From NCBI GenBank assembly GCA_965657935.1, contig CBFHQE010000066.1, positions 1-16,049 on the forward strand: a DNA stretch of 16,049 nt, in the 5' to 3' direction. A program made the position numbers and the translations under genes. The notes beneath the pieces are model-generated. The model ran no database searches. It worked only from the letters and a program-made list of their open reading frames with translations, and was not told the origin of the DNA. This document shows, in pieces, positions 14,053-16,049 of this stretch (the first letter of the stretch is position 1; the number at the start of each line of letters is the position of its first letter). Origin of the DNA: Maricaulis sp965657935. Its GTDB lineage: Bacteria > Pseudomonadota > Alphaproteobacteria > Caulobacterales > Maricaulaceae.

Positions 14053-14068
14053 CGTGACGCCCGTCACG
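14053..14068. promoter_or_regulatory. Perfect dyad CGTGACG-CC-CGTCACG
   Basis: A 7-2-7 perfect inverted repeat in the divergent gap between the SNase-like gene and the mini-chemoreceptor gene. Neither flanking gene ends here, so a terminator role is unlikely and an operator for a dimeric regulator is more plausible. The binding protein is unknown. Confidence 0.5.
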
Positions 14069-14082
14069 AAAAATGAAGTCAG

Positions 14083-14147
14083 TTAACCTTTCCTTTTAAC
14101 CTTTCGACGAATCCTTACGGCGAATCTTTTCGCGACTCACTAATCAG
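14083..14147 (+). promoter_or_regulatory. 13-bp periodic array: two TTAACC units then three GANTC sites
   Basis: TTAACCTTTC starts at 14083 and 14096. GANTC sites start at 14109 (GAATC), 14122 (GAATC) and 14134 (GACTC). Start-to-start distances are 13, 13, 13 and 12 bases. TTAACC resembles the CtrA half-site, although the two TTAA are nine rather than seven bases apart; GANTC is the CcrM methylation site. The array ends at the Shine-Dalgarno AGGA (14146-14149) of the chemoreceptor gene. Confidence 0.55.
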
Positions 14148-14157
14148 GACGCGCGCC

Positions 14158-14703
14158 ATGAACGCCTTCGCTTACGACGACAACCCGGAAACTTCCGCTG
14201 ACAACACCGACATGCACGCGATCGCCGAGGCGGTTGGTGAAACGGCGGCGCGCGCGTCGCAAGGTGCAGAAGCGGCACAGGTCGCTTTTGACGCCATGAA
14301 TCAGGTCGAGGAGAGCTCCCAGGTGCTCGAGCGCCGGGTCGAGGCCCTGACGGATGCCTCCCAGCGGATCAACGCAATCCTGTCCACGATTGAAGCGATC
14401 GCCAGTCAGACCAATCTTCTGGCCCTGAACGCCACGATCGAGGCAGCCCGTGCTGGCGAAGCCGGTCGCGGGTTCGCTGTCGTTGCCGGTGAAGTCAAAG
14501 CCCTGGCCGGCCAAACTGCCAAGGCCACCGAAGACATTGCCAGCCGCATCTCGGCCCTGGACAATGAAGTAAAGGAAATCCTGGACGGTGTTCGCGGTTC
14601 CGGTGTCTCCGTGGCCCGCGGCAAGGAAGCCGTTGACCAGATGACCGCCGCGACCCAGGAAGTCGCCCACCAGCTCGACAGCCTGCGCGAACGCGTTCGC
14701 TGA
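14158..14703 (+). CDS. Soluble mini-chemoreceptor (MCP signalling domain only)
   Basis: A 181-residue protein consisting almost wholly of a methyl-accepting chemotaxis protein signalling hairpin. The highly conserved tip that binds CheA/CheW spans about 78-118: IEAIASQTNLLALNATIEAA, then RAGEAGRGFAVVAGEVKALA. Flanking helices run about 20-78 and 119-178, rich in Ala/Glu/Gln heptads (coiled coil). There is no transmembrane segment, no periplasmic sensor, no HAMP and no recognisable PAS or other input domain; only about 20 acidic, polar residues precede the coil. It is far shorter than E. coli-type receptors and no longer than the signalling domain itself. It could be a cytoplasmic receptor, an adaptor that joins arrays or competes with receptors, or a remnant, but the intact frame, Shine-Dalgarno, ornate upstream region and own terminator argue for a working gene. 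No CheR-binding pentapeptide ends it. Confidence 0.88.
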   Translation: MNAFAYDDNPETSADNTDMHAIAEAVGETAARASQGAEAAQVAFDAMNQVEESSQVLERRVEALTDASQRINAILSTIEAIASQTNLLALNATIEAARAGEAGRGFAVVAGEVKALAGQTAKATEDIASRISALDNEVKEILDGVRGSGVSVARGKEAVDQMTAATQEVAHQLDSLRERVR

Positions 14704-14725
14704 TCGACAGGAACAGACTCGAATC

Positions 14726-14755
14726 AAACGGCTCGCTTCGGCGAGCCGTTTTTGT
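14726..14755 (+). terminator. Rho-independent terminator of the mini-chemoreceptor gene
   Basis: AAACGGCTCGC, UUCG tetraloop (14737-14740), GCGAGCCGTTT, then TTGTTTG. This perfect 11-bp stem closed by the very stable C(UUCG)G loop lies 22 bases past the stop. Two back-to-back GANTC sites (GACTC, GAATC at 14716-14725) sit just before it. Confidence 0.94.
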
Positions 14756-14797
14756 TTGAGCCGCTGCCTTGTTTGGGCCTCTCCCCTCTTTGAGCCT

Positions 14798-15847
14798 CTA
14801 GCGGGCCGGACCGGTGGGACCGGCCCCTGGGACAGCCTTGCCGCGCAGGCGTTTCCACGCAGCAAGCAGCGGCACAACAAGACTGCCGCGAACCGACTGG
14901 AAACCCAGGTGTTCATTGTCCGGCAGGCCGTATTCCAGCGCTTCGTGCCCCTTGGGCACATACAGCGTGCCAAACATCCAGTCCCAGACTGACAGCAGGG
15001 CACCAAGATTGGTGTCGTGATGCTCGGGTTTGATGCTGTGATGAATATGGTGCTGTGCCGGACTCATGAAGATATGGCTCCAGCGCGGCCCGAAATCGAT
15101 CCAGAAATGGGAATGGTAAAGACTGTCTGCCACACTCCTCAATGCCGCGAAGACGGAGATATTCGCCGCAGTCAGGACCAGAAACTCGGAATGACCGATC
15201 GAGCCTGAAAAGAAAAAGTGAAACAGCCCGCTGACAAAGCCGATGATCGGCCCCTGGATACAGGAATTCAGCACCACCTCGACCGGGTGGAAACGATGAT
15301 TGGTCAGGGGCGTCAACCCCTCCGCAGCGTGATGCGTTTTGTGAAACTCCCACAGCAGTGGAATTTTGTGCAAAGCGAAGTGGTTCACGTAAAACGCAAA
15401 ATTGGAAGCAACAAAAATGCTGAGCGTATAACCGAATTCAACAAGACGGCGGCGCCCCGGATCATGGATCTCCCCGACCTCGCCAATAAGTCCGGCCAGA
15501 ATACCGGACAGCGACGTGCCCACCCAGATCGCTGCGGACAGCACCAGACCCAAGCTCAGAAGTTTCCCGAAGACCCGGTTGAAGAGATAGAGTTTGAGAT
15601 CTGTCCAGGCTGAGCGCGTCTGATACACATCCCGCGGAAACAGGAAAGCCAGAGGATCTGAGAAAACCCCGCCTGCCCTCGCGGACACCCACAGGTACAG
15701 CGCCACACCGACGCCAAGATAGATCAACAGATAGGGGCCGTAGAGCGGATCCGTCGGACCGACCAGAAACGGGTAGGACCAAATGTCGCCCAACCGCTCT
15801 GCGACCAGCTCTGCGATGTATTCCAGCCCTTGGGCTATCTGATCCAT
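14798..15847 (-). CDS. Sterol desaturase/fatty acid hydroxylase superfamily protein
   Basis: A 349-residue integral membrane di-iron oxygenase-type protein. The histidine clusters of the superfamily are all visible: HFALH (156-160), HKTHH (169-173), HRFHP (184-188), HSHFWID (245-251), HHIHH (266-270) and HH at 276-277. They are embedded among hydrophobic segments near 37-55, 95-120, 140-158, 190-215 and 222-240. Such enzymes hydroxylate or desaturate lipid chains, carotenoids or sterols at the inner membrane; this layout also resembles alkylglycerol-monooxygenase-like bacterial proteins. The substrate is not deducible here. The start at 15847 (MDQIAQGLEYIAEL) has GAGGG upstream. The frame stays open to an ATG at 15922, which would add a 25-residue, Cys/Arg-containing leader with a poorer ribosome site, so the shorter form is preferred. 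The gene faces the mini-chemoreceptor gene, separated by that gene's terminator. Confidence 0.9.
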   Translation of the reverse strand: MDQIAQGLEYIAELVAERLGDIWSYPFLVGPTDPLYGPYLLIYLGVGVALYLWVSARAGGVFSDPLAFLFPRDVYQTRSAWTDLKLYLFNRVFGKLLSLGLVLSAAIWVGTSLSGILAGLIGEVGEIHDPGRRRLVEFGYTLSIFVASNFAFYVNHFALHKIPLLWEFHKTHHAAEGLTPLTNHRFHPVEVVLNSCIQGPIIGFVSGLFHFFFSGSIGHSEFLVLTAANISVFAALRSVADSLYHSHFWIDFGPRWSHIFMSPAQHHIHHSIKPEHHDTNLGALLSVWDWMFGTLYVPKGHEALEYGLPDNEHLGFQSVRGSLVVPLLAAWKRLRGKAVPGAGPTGPAR

Positions 15848-16049
15848 TCTTATGCAGCCCTCGAACGACCAGAGGAAAGCATATGGGAAAACCCGCACGC
15901 GGCAATGATCCCTGCACGCCATGCTCTCAGATCGAAGAGCGTGTTCCGCACGTCAGCGCACTTGACCGAGAGGACACGGATACGGGTTTGCTGCACGTTG
16001 ACAGGAGCGGATATCGCCTTGGGTCTTGCTCCTGCCAGCCAACTCGACC
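15848..16049. other. Right-edge region without a supported gene
   Basis: About 200 bases upstream of the hydroxylase-family gene. No convincing coding frame, promoter pair or RNA was recognised. CAGGAGC and GCTCCTG form a 7-bp inverted repeat separated by 19 bases near the end, which is weak evidence on its own. It may hold the promoter of the hydroxylase-family gene or the start of a gene beyond the window. Confidence 0.4.

Noticed and set aside
14083..14100. A canonical full CtrA box (TTAA-N7-TTAA)
   Set aside because: The two TTAA are separated by nine bases, so the canonical site is absent; only half-site similarity is claimed.

Overview
The window is GC-rich, densely packed and bacterial. 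Everything recognisable points to an alphaproteobacterium of the Caulobacterales/Hyphomonadales type (Maricaulis/Hyphomonas-like; family-level inference only). The evidence is a Caulobacter-length flagellin, a CobT-type cobaltochelatase subunit, a Suv3-like helicase, the gene order L28 - DUF3108 - helicase - S4 - FdxA - CarD - RpoH, and clustered GANTC (CcrM-type) and TTAACC (CtrA-half-site-like) motifs upstream of a chemotaxis gene. No mobile element, CRISPR array, tRNA or rRNA was seen, and the window looks like core chromosome.

Layout. 1-814 (minus) is a flagellin cut by the left edge a few residues before its C-terminus. 984-2885 (plus) is cobT, convergent with a minus-strand group: a secreted alpha/beta-hydrolase (2892-3656), a four-helix membrane protein (3755-4129) and a lipoprotein amidohydrolase (4264-6048). 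Ribosomal protein L28 (6153-6437, minus) has a clear -10 box and a strong terminator. The plus-strand block from 6628 to 13239 carries a DUF3108 exported protein, a Suv3-type helicase overlapping an S4 RNA-binding gene, a TerB-like gene, the 7Fe ferredoxin fdxA, the RNA-polymerase-binding regulator carD, and the heat-shock sigma factor rpoH. An SNase-fold lipoprotein with an apparently degraded active site (13236-14006, minus) is convergent with rpoH; their stop codons share the same four bases. A 181-residue soluble chemoreceptor signalling protein (14158-14703, plus) follows, then a fatty-acid-hydroxylase-superfamily membrane protein (14798-15847, minus). The last 200 bases hold no supported gene.

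How it fits together. The central block is an RNA-metabolism and transcription-control neighbourhood: RNA helicase, S4 protein, CarD and RpoH, with a ferredoxin between. It is divided by rho-independent terminators after the TerB-like gene, after carD, and probably between fdxA and carD. The edges carry motility and chemotaxis functions (flagellin, mini-chemoreceptor).

The most interesting signals are regulatory. First, five consecutive 13-bp units (two TTAACCTTTC, then three GANTC) form a periodic array between a perfect dyad and the mini-chemoreceptor start. Second, a 7-bp perfect inverted repeat is centred on the -10 of a candidate promoter between fdxA and carD, followed at once by a terminator-like hairpin. 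Third, an inverted repeat ends on the rpoH Shine-Dalgarno sequence. No wholly new multi-gene system was recognised.
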